Source: Streptomyces monashensis (GTDB lineage: Bacteria; Actinomycetota; Actinomycetes; Streptomycetales; Streptomycetaceae). Taken from it: a stretch of DNA of 64,000 nucleotides. The notes under the pieces are model-generated. The model was not told the DNA's origin. It did no database searches and saw nothing but the letters and a program-made list of their open reading frames with translations. Below are positions 33,964 to 42,728 of the stretch, piece by piece; position 1 is the stretch's first letter, and each line of letters begins with the position of its first letter. Location of the stretch: contig NZ_MLYO01000024.1 of the NCBI RefSeq assembly GCF_001866665.1, forward strand, positions 269,446 through 333,445, in the 5' to 3' direction. The translations under genes were made by a program, and so were the position numbers.

Positions 33964-34671
33964 GTGAGCCGGATTTCGGTCCGGGGATTCGCAGTGGCTT
34001 CGGCCACCGCGGTCACCGCCGTCGGAAGCGTCGTCGGAGTTGCGTCGGGCAGCGTCGCGCAGAACAACAACAACGACGCCGAGTCGACGGCTGCCGACAC
34101 CACGCTCCTCGCGGACATACCCGCGGGTCAGCAGGCCCAGGTCCAGACCGCGTCCCTGACGCAGCAGGCCGACGCCCAGGCCATCGCCGCGGACGCGAGC
34201 GCCAAGAAGGACGCCGAGGCAGCGGCCCGCAAGGCAGCCGCCGACACCGCGTACGCGAAGAAGGCGGCCGCCGAGAAAGCCGCGGAGGAAGCCAAGCAGC
34301 GCACCGAGGCGAAGGCCGCGGCCAGCCGCAGCAGCGACCCCAGCCTCGGCGACGGCAGCTTCCCCGTGCAGTCCTCCTACACGGTCGCGCAGGTCCAGGC
34401 CATCGCCCGGCAGATCGTGCCGGCCGGCCAGTACCAGTGCTTCAGCAACATCGTGACCCGCGAGTCCACCTGGAACTACCAGGCGGTCAACGCCGCCTCC
34501 GGCGCCTACGGTCTGGTGCAGGCCCTGCCCGCCGGCAAGATGGCGTCCGCGGGCGCCGACTGGCGGACCAACCCGGCCACCCAGATCAAGTGGGGCCTGA
34601 GCTACATGAACGACCGGTACGGCAGCCCGTGCGACGCCTGGACCTACTGGCAGGCGAACGGCAACTACTGA
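33964..34671 (+). CDS. Secreted transglycosylase SLT/lysozyme-like protein
   Basis: 235 residues from GTG 33964 (AAGGA upstream). An N-terminal export signal (about 1-35, FAVASATAVTAVGSVVGVAS) is followed by an Ala/Lys-rich segment (about 70-120) likely helical, and a C-terminal goose-lysozyme/SLT-like domain (about 140-235) with CFSNIVTRESTWNYQAVN, where the Glu of TRES is the candidate catalytic residue, then SGAYGLVQALPAGKM. It should cleave peptidoglycan glycan strands outside the cell, as other streptomycete SLT proteins linked to growth and germination. Confidence 0.9.
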   Translation: MSRISVRGFAVASATAVTAVGSVVGVASGSVAQNNNNDAESTAADTTLLADIPAGQQAQVQTASLTQQADAQAIAADASAKKDAEAAARKAAADTAYAKKAAAEKAAEEAKQRTEAKAAASRSSDPSLGDGSFPVQSSYTVAQVQAIARQIVPAGQYQCFSNIVTRESTWNYQAVNAASGAYGLVQALPAGKMASAGADWRTNPATQIKWGLSYMNDRYGSPCDAWTYWQANGNY

Positions 34672-34697
34672 GTCCGGCCGCGGCTCTCAACCTCGCG

Positions 34698-34730
34698 AAG
34701 CCCCTCCCCGTCCTCAGGGGAGGGGCTTTC
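34698..34730 (+). terminator. Terminator after SLT gene
   Basis: A perfect 11-bp stem AGCCCCTCCCC / GGGGAGGGGCT with a 7-nt loop, followed by TTC, starts 27 bp after the stop codon. Confidence 0.8.
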
Positions 34731-34810
34731 GCCCTGTACGGTCTACCCGGATACCTCCTGGGGGAGGAGAGGTGGCGAACACGCGGGGACGCGGGGGAAG
34801 AGGACGGATC

Positions 34811-36154
34811 ATGTCGCGAGTGCCTGGGTGGCTCGGCAAGCTCGGTGCCGGCCTCACCGAGATGAGCGAGCGCCTGGACGAGCGCCGCGCGGAGGTGGAG
34901 CAGGAGAGCGACCCGCTCGCCGTGCCCGAGCCTGCGGCTCCCGCCCCGGCCGCCGGGACCCCGGCCCCGGTCGCCGACCCCCTGCCCCCGGTCGGCCCCT
35001 CCGCACCGCCGGCCGGCCCCCGCCCCGACCCGGCCCTGGCCGTCCCCTGGGGCGTACGCGTCGCCGCCGAGGCGGGCTGGCGGCTGCTGGTCCTCGCCGG
35101 GACCGTCTGGGTGCTGATCCAGGTCATCAGCGCGGTCCAGCTGGTGGTGTTCGCCTTCGTCATCGCCCTGCTCGTCACCGCGCTGCTGCAGCCGACGGTC
35201 GCCCGGCTGACCCGCCGCGGAGTGCCGCGCGGACCGGCCACCGCGCTCACCGCCATCAGCGGGTTCGTCGTCATAGGGCTGATGGCCTGGTTCGTGACCT
35301 GGCAGGTCATGGAGAACATCGACACGCTCTCCAGCCAGATCCAGTCCGGCATCGACGACCTGCGCAACTGGCTGCTGAAGAGTCCCTTCCACGTCACCGA
35401 CAAGCAGATCAACCAGATCGCCAAGAACCTGCGCGAGGCGATCGGCGCCAACACCGACCAGATAACGTCCGCCGGTCTGGAGGGCGTTCAGGTCATCGTC
35501 GACTTCCTCACCGGCCTGCTGCTGGTGTTCTTCTCGACGCTGTTCCTGCTCTACGACGGCAAGCGCATCTGGGAGTGGTTCCTGAAGCTCGTGCCCGCCG
35601 CCGCCCGCCCGGGCGTGGCCGGCGCCGGCCCGCGCGCCTGGCGCACCCTGACCGCGTACGTCCGCGGCACGGTCCTGGTCGCCCTCATCGACGCCACCTT
35701 CATCGGTATCGGCATCTACTTCCTCAACGTGCCGATGGCCGTCCCGCTGGCCGTCTTCATCTTCCTGTTCTCGTTCATCCCGCTCGTCGGCGCCGTGGCC
35801 TCCGGCGCCCTCGCGGTGATCGTGGCCCTGGTCACCCAGGGCGTCTTCACCGCGGTCATGACCCTCGTCGTCGTCCTCGCCGTGCAGCAGATCGAGGGTC
35901 ACGTCCTCCAGCCGTTCATCCTCGGCCGCGCGGTCCGCGTCCACCCGCTGGCGGTGGTCCTCGCGGTCGCGGCCGGCGGCATGGTGGCCGGCATCGGCGG
36001 CGCCGTGGTGGCCGTACCGCTGGTCGCGGTGACGAACACGGTGGTCGGATATCTGAAGCAGTACTCGGAAGAGCTGCAACAGCAGAAGGCTCCCGCCCCG
36101 CCCGCGCCCGCGTCGGAGCCGGAGAACGCCGAAGACCCCGTCCACGCGGAGTGA
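34811..36154 (+). CDS. AI-2E family transporter
   Basis: 447 residues from ATG 34811; GTG 34772, with a very strong GGAGGAGAG site, would add 13 residues and cannot be excluded. A Pro/Ala-rich cytosolic segment (about 30-80) is followed by about eight membrane helices with the family pattern: VQLVVFAFVIALLVTALLQP, TGLLLVFFSTLFLLYDG, IFLFSFIPLVGAVASG and the VQQIEGHVLQPFILG motif. Family members were linked to autoinducer-2 export, but many are Na+/H+ or general permeases; substrate unknown here. Confidence 0.9.
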   Translation: MSRVPGWLGKLGAGLTEMSERLDERRAEVEQESDPLAVPEPAAPAPAAGTPAPVADPLPPVGPSAPPAGPRPDPALAVPWGVRVAAEAGWRLLVLAGTVWVLIQVISAVQLVVFAFVIALLVTALLQPTVARLTRRGVPRGPATALTAISGFVVIGLMAWFVTWQVMENIDTLSSQIQSGIDDLRNWLLKSPFHVTDKQINQIAKNLREAIGANTDQITSAGLEGVQVIVDFLTGLLLVFFSTLFLLYDGKRIWEWFLKLVPAAARPGVAGAGPRAWRTLTAYVRGTVLVALIDATFIGIGIYFLNVPMAVPLAVFIFLFSFIPLVGAVASGALAVIVALVTQGVFTAVMTLVVVLAVQQIEGHVLQPFILGRAVRVHPLAVVLAVAAGGMVAGIGGAVVAVPLVAVTNTVVGYLKQYSEELQQQKAPAPPAPASEPENAEDPVHAE

Positions 36155-36176
36155 ACGGGGCCCTCGGACAGCGGCC

Positions 36177-36710
36177 TTACTCGGCGAGGACCGCCTCGGC
36201 CTCCAGCGTGACGCCCACGGCCTGAACCACGGAGGCGATCTTGAACGCCTCCTGGATCACGTCGCGCTCCACGCCGGCCTTGCGCAGGACCTGCTCGTGC
36301 GAGTCCAGGCACATGCCGCAGCCGTTGATCGCGGAGACCGCGAACGACCACAGCTCGAAGTCGACCTTGTCCACGCCCGGGTTGCCGATGACGTTCATCC
36401 GCAGGCCCGCGCGCAGGGTGCCGTACTCGTGGTCGGACAGCAGGTGACGCGTGCGGTAGAAGACGTTGTTCATCGCCATGATGGCGGCGGCCGACTTGGC
36501 GGCCTGGTACGCCTCTGGCGTGAGGTTCGCCTTCGCCTCCGGCTCCAGCTCACGCAGCACGATCGGGGACCGGGAGGCGATGGCGGTCGCCAGCACCGTG
36601 CCCCACAGCTGCTGCGCCGGGAGGTCGGAGTTGCCGATGACCGAGCCCAGGTTGAGCTTCAGGTCCTTGGCGTAGTCCGGGACGCGGGACTTCAGCGAGT
36701 CGAGCGACAT
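36177..36710 (-). CDS. ahpD: Alkyl hydroperoxide reductase subunit D
   Basis: 177 residues. The AhpD active site is present: Cys131 and Cys134 in INGCGMCLDSHEQ with His138, plus the upstream Glu region. AhpD re-reduces AhpC (in mycobacteria via dihydrolipoamide and its acyltransferase) during peroxide detoxification. It is the second gene of the ahpCD operon, 3 bp after ahpC, under divergent OxyR control. Confidence 0.97.
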   Translation of the reverse strand: MSLDSLKSRVPDYAKDLKLNLGSVIGNSDLPAQQLWGTVLATAIASRSPIVLRELEPEAKANLTPEAYQAAKSAAAIMAMNNVFYRTRHLLSDHEYGTLRAGLRMNVIGNPGVDKVDFELWSFAVSAINGCGMCLDSHEQVLRKAGVERDVIQEAFKIASVVQAVGVTLEAEAVLAE

Positions 36711-36713
36711 GGG

Positions 36714-37268
36714 TCACTCACCGGCCAGCAGCGCGACCGGGTCCAGGGTGTCCTCGCCCTTGCTCCAGTTGCACGGGCACAGCTCGTCGGTCTGCAGGGC
36801 GTCCAGGACCCGCAGGACCTCCTTGGGGTTACGGCCCACGGAACCGGCGGTGACCATGGTGAACTGGATCTCGCGGTTCGGGTCGACGATGAAGACGGCG
36901 CGCTGCGCGAAGCCGTCCTCGCCCTCGATGCCCAGGTCGCGCATCAGCTCGTGCTTGGAGTCGGCCAGCATCGGGAACGGCAGGTCGGTCAGGTCCGGGT
37001 GGTCCTTGCGCCAGGCGTGGTGCACGAACTCGGAGTCACCGGAGAAGCCGAGGATCTGGGCGTCACGGTCGGCGAACTCGTCGTTCAGCTTCCCGAACGC
37101 GGCGATCTCGGTCGGGCAGACGAAGGTGAAGTCCTTCGGCCAGGCGAAGACGACCAGCCACTTGCCCTCGTAGGACTTGTGGTGGATCTGCTCGAACTCC
37201 TTGCCCTTCTCCAGCGAGACGCAGGCGGTCAGTTCGAACTCGGGGAACTTGTCACCGACAGTGAGCAC
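36714..37268 (-). CDS. ahpC: Alkyl hydroperoxide reductase subunit C (peroxiredoxin)
   Basis: 184 residues from GTG 37268, with AAGGAG upstream; the open frame extends much further but without homologous sequence. The peroxidatic Cys51 lies in DFTFVCPTEI, and the C-terminal Cys164 and Cys166 (LCPCNW) are the resolving cysteines of the mycobacterial-type AhpC. It reduces organic peroxides and peroxynitrite. Divergent from oxyR over a 136-bp AT-richer control region. Confidence 0.97.
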   Translation of the reverse strand: MLTVGDKFPEFELTACVSLEKGKEFEQIHHKSYEGKWLVVFAWPKDFTFVCPTEIAAFGKLNDEFADRDAQILGFSGDSEFVHHAWRKDHPDLTDLPFPMLADSKHELMRDLGIEGEDGFAQRAVFIVDPNREIQFTMVTAGSVGRNPKEVLRVLDALQTDELCPCNWSKGEDTLDPVALLAGE

Positions 37269-37339
37269 ACGCTCTCCTTGCAGCGAAGAAACACCCCTTT
37301 TGAGGGAGTTTCCCGTGGTGGGTTGGACGCTGCTGATCG

Positions 37340-37404
37340 TGGCACAGGGTGCATTGATTAGTGAAATAGCTACACTTGGTCTTGTTGATCGGAGGTAGTT
37401 ATCA
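37340..37404. promoter_or_regulatory. Divergent ahpC/oxyR control region, candidate OxyR site
   Basis: This stretch is unusually AT-rich. It holds two direct elements, TTGATTAGTGAAATAG (37354-37369) and TTGATCGGAGGTAGTT (37383-37398), sharing TTGAT and a downstream TAG, in keeping with the extended half-sites read by OxyR tetramers. The second overlaps the oxyR ribosome site (CGGAGG), which would allow autorepression. Confidence 0.55.
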
Positions 37405-38358
37405 GTGACCATCAGTAGCGGCAGGCGGAGGCAGCCGAGCCTCGCACAGCTGCGGGCCTTCGCCGCCGTCGCCGAGCATCTGCACTTCCGGGACGCGGCC
37501 GCCGCGATCGGGACGAGCCAGCCCGCGCTGTCCGGCGCCGTCTCGGCACTGGAGGAGACCCTCGGGGTGACCCTCCTCGAGCGTACGACGCGCAAGGTGC
37601 TGCTCTCGCCCGCCGGTGAGCGGCTCGCGGTGCGGGCCAAGGCGGTGCTGGAGGCGGTCGGCGCGCTGCTGGAGGAGGCCGAGGCGGTCCGGGCGCCGTT
37701 CACCGGGGTGCTGCGCCTCGGCGTGATCCCCACGGTGGCGCCGTATCTGCTGCCGACCGTGCTGCGGCTCGTGCACGACCGCTACCCCCAGCTCGACCTC
37801 CAGGTGCACGAGGAGCAGACCGCGAGCCTGCTGGACGGCCTCCACTCCGGCCGCCTGGACCTGCTGTTGCTGGCCGTTCCGCTCGGCGTGCCCGGCGTGG
37901 TCGAACTACCGCTCTTCGACGAGGACTTCATGCTCGTCACCCCGCTCGACCACTGGCTCGGCGGCCGCGAGGGCATCCCGCGCGAGGCGCTGAAGGAGCT
38001 GAACCTGCTGCTCCTGGACGAGGGCCACTGCCTGCGCGACCAGGCCCTCGACATCTGCCGCGAGGCCGGCCGGGAGGACGCCCCGGTCACGACCACGGCC
38101 GCCGGTCTGTCCACGCTGGTCCAGCTCGTCGCGGGCGGCCTCGGCTGCACGCTGCTGCCGCGTACGGCGCTGAAGGTGGAGACCGCCCGCAGCAGCCAGC
38201 TGCTCACCGGCGCGTTCGCCGAGCCGGCGCCGAGCCGCCGGGTCGCCTTCGCCATGCGGGCGGGAGCGGCGCGGGCGGCCGAGTACGAGGAGCTGGCCGT
38301 GGCGCTGCGCGGGGCGCTCGCCGCGCTGCCGGTGCGGGTGCTCGGCCCGGACGCCTGA
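37405..38358 (+). CDS. oxyR: LysR-type hydrogen peroxide regulator OxyR
   Basis: 317 residues from GTG 37405. LysR winged HTH at about 11-70 (LAQLRAFAAVAEHLHFRDAA, then GTSQPALSGAVSALEE). The regulatory domain has Cys209 (DEGHCLRD) and Cys218 (DICREAG), nine residues apart exactly as the redox pair Cys199/Cys208 of E. coli OxyR. With ahpCD divergent, this is the streptomycete peroxide sensor that activates ahpCD upon disulfide formation. Confidence 0.96.
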   Translation: MTISSGRRRQPSLAQLRAFAAVAEHLHFRDAAAAIGTSQPALSGAVSALEETLGVTLLERTTRKVLLSPAGERLAVRAKAVLEAVGALLEEAEAVRAPFTGVLRLGVIPTVAPYLLPTVLRLVHDRYPQLDLQVHEEQTASLLDGLHSGRLDLLLLAVPLGVPGVVELPLFDEDFMLVTPLDHWLGGREGIPREALKELNLLLLDEGHCLRDQALDICREAGREDAPVTTTAAGLSTLVQLVAGGLGCTLLPRTALKVETARSSQLLTGAFAEPAPSRRVAFAMRAGAARAAEYEELAVALRGALAALPVRVLGPDA

Positions 38359-38386
38359 GCCCGCGAGCCACGGCGGGCTCGCGCAC

Positions 38387-38780
38387 GTGCTGACCGCGTG
38401 CGGGCGTGACGGATTCACGGGGGAGCTGCGGTTGCCGGGCAGCCCCGGCGGCGCCTTCCGCCTCCGGGACGGACTCGTCGCGGCGGCCGGGAGCCCCGGC
38501 GCCCCCGGTGCCGAGGCGCTGCTCCTGCGCTCCGAGCGCGCCGGCGGGGAGCAGCGGGCGGAGCTGGTGCGCGGGTCCGGAGAGCGCCGGCCGGTCGCGG
38601 GACTGATCGCGCGCGGTTGCGCCGGAGCCGCCCGGCTCCGGGTGGTGTGCCCGCCCGCGCTGAACGCGTCACCGGCACCCAGCCGTACGCCCCGACCGCG
38701 AACGGCCCCCGCCCGCGACCTCGCCTTCACCGTGGAGTGTTCCTGTGGCGCGGAGGGTGGTGCGGGAGCACAGCCTGTGA
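38387..38780 (+). pseudogene. Probable truncated gene of a streptomycete protein family (DUF4388-like start)
   Basis: From GTG 38387 the frame reads GRDGFTGELRLPGSPGGAFR, LRDGLVAAAGSPGAPG, AEALLLRSERAGG and LIARGCAGAARLRVVC, an organised N-terminal domain like those of streptomycete regulators that begin with a FTGELRL...LRDG...GVEALLLRSGR pattern. After about codon 90 the sequence becomes repetitive Pro/Arg text and the frame runs on, without a stop, into the convergent permease gene, past the hairpin at 38788-38824. A gene that lost its C-terminal half is the simplest reading; an expressed odd ORF is not excluded. Confidence 0.45.
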
Positions 38781-38787
38781 GGAACCG

Positions 38788-38824
38788 GCTGTGGGCCCCC
38801 TCCGGGCGGGAGGGGGCCCACAGC
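38788..38824. terminator. Bidirectional hairpin downstream of the ABC permease gene
   Basis: A long near-perfect stem CTGTGGGCCCCCTCC / GGGAGGGGGCCCACAG with a 4-nt loop lies just beyond the permease stop codon and terminates leftward transcription of the PadR-ABC operon. Confidence 0.78.
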
Positions 38825-38832
38825 GCATCGTG

Positions 38833-41163
38833 CTACTCCGTGCGCAGTCCGTCCGGCCGCATCAGCCGCAGCAGCGGCGGCAGGCTCAGCAGGGTCACCG
38901 TCAGGACCACCGCCGCCCCCGCCCCGGTCAGCCCCAGCACGCTCGGCCAGTCCACGCCGACCGTCGAGCCGACCATCTCCAGCAGCACCACGCCGAGCGT
39001 CAGCCCCACGGCCGAGGCGAGCAGCAGGCCGAGGGCGATCGGGATCGCGGTCTGCCACAGCACCGACAGACTCAGGGTGCGCCGCCGGGTACCGAAGGCG
39101 ATCAGCGCCGACAGCAGCTTGCGGCGTTCGCGCAACTGCTCCAGCTGGGAGACGAGCAGGCTCGCGCCGATCAGCGCCAGCACACAGATGGCGCCGGCGA
39201 ACGTACCGGTGCGGATGGAGGAGAACTGGGCCGACCGCTGGGTGGCCGACCACTCCATCGCGTCCGCGAGCGGGTCGATCCGCGCGGCGGTGTTGCGGGC
39301 GTGCTCGAACGCGTCCGGCACCGACGTGTCCACCGAGAGGTAGACCGTCGCGCTCAGCAGGCGGCTCATCCGCTCGGGCACGGCGCCCGGGGTCAGCAGC
39401 ACGCTGCTGTCCCTGGTCCCGCTCGGGCCGGTGATCGCGGTGGCCTGCCGCAGTCCGCCCGGCACGGTCCAGGTGACGTCCTTGCCGCGGCCGGTGCCGT
39501 TGACGTCGTCGATGTGGAGCGTACGGCCCGGTCGGACGATCTTGGCCACGTCCGCGTCGTTCGTCCCGCCCGTGGCCACGAACATGTCCCCGTCCGTGCA
39601 GGACGGCAGCCGGGCCATCTCGCGCAGCGCCGCGCAGCTGCCGACGGTCACCAGCGCCGTGCCGGTGGGCCCGCTCCGCCAGTCCCGGTCGCCCAGTTCG
39701 GTGCTGCCGATCGCGGTCGCCTTCCGCACGCCCTTGGTGGCCGCGAACTGCCCGGCGGCCCGGCCGAAATCGGCGCCCCGGGAGAGGTTGACCTGCATCT
39801 GGGCCCGGGTGGTGTCCCGCCCGGTGTTCTTGGTGTAGTCGCCCTGGACGCCCGCGAACAGCATCTGCATCGCGATCGCCCCGGCCACCGCGACCGCGAT
39901 GCCGTTGACCATGCGGGCCGCCGAGCCGCTGCTCAACTGCAGCCGCCGTACGGCCAGTTGCCAGGCCAACGAGCCGCGGCCGAGCCGGGCCACGACCGCT
40001 TCGACGACCCAGGGCAGCAGCGTGGTCACGCCGATGAGCAGCAGCAGGACACCGCCGATCACCAGGTACGTGTTGAAGTCGCCGTTCGAGCGGCCCTGGC
40101 CGATCATCGGGGCGAGCATCGCGAGGCCGCCGACCGGCAGCAGCAGCCGCCACCACAGCCGACGGCGCGTGGGCTTGGCCGTACGGACCACGCCCAGCGG
40201 CTCGATGACCACCCTGCGCAGCGCGAACAGCGTGACCAGCACCGCCGCCGCGGGCACGGCGACCGCGACCAGGGCGGCCAGCGCGGGCGAGGGGTTGAGA
40301 TAGCTGGGGAACACGCTGATGCCCACGACCTCCACCGAGCCCGCGAGCTGCCGGCCGAGCAGGAAGAAGACCGTGCCGAAGGCCAGCCCGACCAGCGATC
40401 CGGCGAGCGCCTCGCCCGCCGCGATCCGCCGGGTCATCCGGCTGTCGGAGCCCACCAGCCGCAGCGCGGCCAGCCGGCGGTCGCGCCGCTCGCCGCCGAA
40501 CCGTACGGCCGTGGCGATGAACACCGCGACCGGCATCAGCAGCACCACGAACACGACCAGTATCAGCAGGAGCAGCACCGGGTCCAGGGTGTTCGACGAC
40601 GCCGAGGGGCGCCCGAACGCGGAGATCCGGGCCGTCTTCCACCCGTCGAGGTGTGCGGCGAGGTTCTTCCCCCCGGCGTAGTAGGTCAGTTCGCGCGAGC
40701 CGATCAGGCCGTTCTCGGCGATCGTCCCGACGATCCGGTACGGCAGCCGCTCGCGCAGCAGCGCGCCGTCGCCGGAGCCGAGCAGCTCCTTCAGCGCGGG
40801 CGAGACGACCATCTCGCCCGGCGCCGGATACCTCGTCAGACCCGGGGCGACGGGGGCCTTCGGCCCTTCCGGTTCCACCAGCCGGCCGCGGACGTCCTCG
40901 CCGTGGTACGTCGTGTCGGCGTCGGAGATCACCAGGGTGTTCGCGGCCTTGGCCCGGGGTGGGCCGTAGGTGTAGTCCATGCGGGCGTCGTCGCGGGCGT
41001 GCCGTACCGACAGCGCGTTCGGTATCGCGGTCGTCAGCAGCAGCAGGGCCACGCCGAGCCCGACGCCGACCGCCGTCAGGAGCACCCGGATGTGGCCCTC
41101 GCGCCCGCCGGTGAAGGCGAACTTGACGCCCAGGCCGAGGTCCCGCCCCCAACGTGCGTTCAT
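38833..41163 (-). CDS. FtsX-family ABC transporter permease
   Basis: 776 residues with about ten membrane segments in the MacB/FtsX double arrangement: a first helix near residue 20-45 with a large extracytoplasmic domain (about 50-240), a helix trio near 245-400 (LLLILVVFVVLLMPVAVFI), further helices, a second external domain and a closing trio (IRTGTFAGAICVLALIGASLL, VLLEMVGSTVGV, VLTVTLLSLPPLLRLM). Typical of antimicrobial peptide or lipid efflux/stress ABC systems in actinobacteria. It overlaps the ATPase gene by four bases and is the last gene of the PadR-ABC operon. Confidence 0.92.
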   Translation of the reverse strand: MNARWGRDLGLGVKFAFTGGREGHIRVLLTAVGVGLGVALLLLTTAIPNALSVRHARDDARMDYTYGPPRAKAANTLVISDADTTYHGEDVRGRLVEPEGPKAPVAPGLTRYPAPGEMVVSPALKELLGSGDGALLRERLPYRIVGTIAENGLIGSRELTYYAGGKNLAAHLDGWKTARISAFGRPSASSNTLDPVLLLLILVVFVVLLMPVAVFIATAVRFGGERRDRRLAALRLVGSDSRMTRRIAAGEALAGSLVGLAFGTVFFLLGRQLAGSVEVVGISVFPSYLNPSPALAALVAVAVPAAAVLVTLFALRRVVIEPLGVVRTAKPTRRRLWWRLLLPVGGLAMLAPMIGQGRSNGDFNTYLVIGGVLLLLIGVTTLLPWVVEAVVARLGRGSLAWQLAVRRLQLSSGSAARMVNGIAVAVAGAIAMQMLFAGVQGDYTKNTGRDTTRAQMQVNLSRGADFGRAAGQFAATKGVRKATAIGSTELGDRDWRSGPTGTALVTVGSCAALREMARLPSCTDGDMFVATGGTNDADVAKIVRPGRTLHIDDVNGTGRGKDVTWTVPGGLRQATAITGPSGTRDSSVLLTPGAVPERMSRLLSATVYLSVDTSVPDAFEHARNTAARIDPLADAMEWSATQRSAQFSSIRTGTFAGAICVLALIGASLLVSQLEQLRERRKLLSALIAFGTRRRTLSLSVLWQTAIPIALGLLLASAVGLTLGVVLLEMVGSTVGVDWPSVLGLTGAGAAVVLTVTLLSLPPLLRLMRPDGLRTE

Positions 41164-41849
41164 GCCACGCGCTCCATGTCCCGGGACTTGCCGTCGCGTA
41201 CGACGATCTCGCGGTCGGAGTAGGCGGCCACCCGGGCCTCGTGCGTGACGAGGACGACGGCCGCGTTGCTGGAGCGGGCCGCGTCGGTCAGCAGCTCCAT
41301 CACGCGCTCGCCGTTGAGGGAGTCCAGCGCGCCGGTCGGTTCGTCGGCGAAGACCACGCGGGGCCCGGTGACCAGCGCCCGCGCCACCGCGACGCGCTGC
41401 CCCTGGCCGCCGGAGACCTCGCCGGGCCGCTTGCCCGACAGGTCGTCCACCTCCAGGCGCTCCATCCAGGTGAGCGCGGCCTTCTCGGCCTGCCTGCGGG
41501 AGGTGCCGTTCAGCCGCAGCGGGAGGGCCACGTTCTCCACGCAGGTCAACTCGGGTACGAGCTGGCCGAACTGGAAGACGAAGCCGAAGTCGGAGCGGCG
41601 CAGGGCGCTGCGCTGGGCGTCGTTCATGCCGGCCAGTTCACGGCCGTCGTAGACGATGGACCCGGAGTCCGGCGGCACGATGCCGGCGAGGCAGTGCAGC
41701 AGGGTCGACTTGCCGGAGCCGGAGGGGCCCATGACGGCGACGACCTCGCCGGGGTGGATGGAGAACTCGGCGCCGTCGAGCGCGACGGTGGGGCCGTAGG
41801 CCTTGCGCAGGTCCTCGGCGGCGAGCAGGGAGCCGGCGGGGGCGCTCAT
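41160..41849 (-). CDS. ABC transporter ATP-binding protein (MacB/LolD type)
   Basis: 229 residues. Walker A GPSGSGKST, Q-loop FQFGQL, signature SGGQGQR, Walker B VVFADEPTGALD and H-loop VTHE are all present. Belongs to the LolD/MacB subfamily that pairs with FtsX-type permeases. It overlaps PadR upstream and the permease downstream, each by an ATGA, so the three are translated together. Confidence 0.96.
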   Translation of the reverse strand: MSAPAGSLLAAEDLRKAYGPTVALDGAEFSIHPGEVVAVMGPSGSGKSTLLHCLAGIVPPDSGSIVYDGRELAGMNDAQRSALRRSDFGFVFQFGQLVPELTCVENVALPLRLNGTSRRQAEKAALTWMERLEVDDLSGKRPGEVSGGQGQRVAVARALVTGPRVVFADEPTGALDSLNGERVMELLTDAARSSNAAVVLVTHEARVAAYSDREIVVRDGKSRDMERVA

Positions 41850-42370
41850 CGGGTCACCTCCGCACGGAGCTTGTCCAGGCGCGCGGCGGTCAGCTCCAGC
41901 CAGCGCAGGTCGGCCTCCAGGTGGAACAGCGCGTGGTCGCAGATCAGCTGGTCCGCGAGGTCGCCCTTGCGTTTGCGGTCGGTCAGGATCCGCATGCTGC
42001 GCAGGTGCTCGGCGCGCTGGGCGTCGAGTATGTCGGCCGCGTTCCGGTGGGTCAGCAGCGCGAGGACGACCTTGGTGTAGAGGGTCGACTGGAGGTATTC
42101 CTCCGGCTTCTCCGGAGTCGCGAGCCAGCGCTCGACGTCGGTGATGCCGGCGTCGGTGATCGCGTACCGCTTGCGCTCGGGGCCGCCGCCGGCCTCGATC
42201 CCGTCGACCTCGACGAGGCCGTGCTTCAGCAGTCGGGACATCGTCGAGTAGACCTGGCCGTAGTGCAGCGGCCGGTCCTGACCGAACTTCTCGTCGAAGG
42301 CCCGCTTCAGGTCGTAGCCGTGGCGCGGGCCGGACTCCAGGAGCCCTAGGAGGGTGTGACCGATGGACAT
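41846..42370 (-). CDS. PadR family transcriptional regulator
   Basis: 174 residues from ATG 42370. The N-terminal winged helix shows the PadR pattern LLGLLESGPRHGYDLKRAFDEK and YSTMSRLLKHGLVEV, then KRYAITDAG; the C-terminal half (about 95-174) is the PadR dimerisation helix pair (Vir_act_alpha_C type). It heads the operon with the ABC transporter and most likely represses it through the TATAC boxes just upstream; the inducer would be a toxic substrate of the pump. Confidence 0.95.
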   Translation of the reverse strand: MSIGHTLLGLLESGPRHGYDLKRAFDEKFGQDRPLHYGQVYSTMSRLLKHGLVEVDGIEAGGGPERKRYAITDAGITDVERWLATPEKPEEYLQSTLYTKVVLALLTHRNAADILDAQRAEHLRSMRILTDRKRKGDLADQLICDHALFHLEADLRWLELTAARLDKLRAEVTR

Positions 42371-42382
42371 GCCGAGCACTCT

Positions 42383-42420
42383 ACACACGGTGTATACGGG
42401 GTGTGTATACACGGAGTGTG
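42383..42420. promoter_or_regulatory. PadR operator: two GTGTATAC boxes
   Basis: Immediately upstream of the PadR gene are GTGTATAC (42390-42397) and a perfect 10-bp palindrome GTGTATACAC (42403-42412), 13 bp apart, framed by CACAC and GTGTG. AT-containing palindromes of this shape are uncommon in this genome and fit PadR autoregulation of the padR-ABC operon. Confidence 0.7.
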
Positions 42421-42464
42421 CAGATCATGGCCCGGAGTGCGGCGATGCAGGTGGGAGCCGATTG

Positions 42465-42728
42465 TCACGGTTCCGAAACAGGCGGCCTGCCTCTGCGCGG
42501 CATCGGCCCCGTCTCCTTCGGCAGCCGACCCGCCTCCGCGAGCGCGCGGCGCAGCAGGAACTCGATCTGCGCGTTGGCGGAGCGCAGTTCGTCCCCGGCC
42601 CAGCGGGCCAGCGCGTCGTACACCGACGGGTCCAGCCGCAGCAGCACCTGCTTGCGCTGCTGCGGCCGTCGCTTCGGCGTCCGCGGAGTGTCGTCCGAGG
42701 AGTCCGGAGTGTCCGCGGAGTCCGTCAC
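42465..42728 (-). CDS. Small ribbon-helix-helix (Arc/CopG-like) protein
   Basis: 87 residues from GTG 42728, overlapping the stop of the SPFH gene as GTGA. A basic, Pro/Asp-rich N-terminus leads to KQVLLRLDPSVYDALARWAG, then ELRSANAQIEFLLRRALAEA, the strand-helix-helix of Arc/CopG-type DNA-binding proteins; the C-terminus is basic (PRRGRPPVSEP). It is translated after the SPFH gene and may regulate it; the palindrome at 43722-43735 is a candidate operator. Confidence 0.82.
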   Translation of the reverse strand: MTDSADTPDSSDDTPRTPKRRPQQRKQVLLRLDPSVYDALARWAGDELRSANAQIEFLLRRALAEAGRLPKETGPMPRRGRPPVSEP

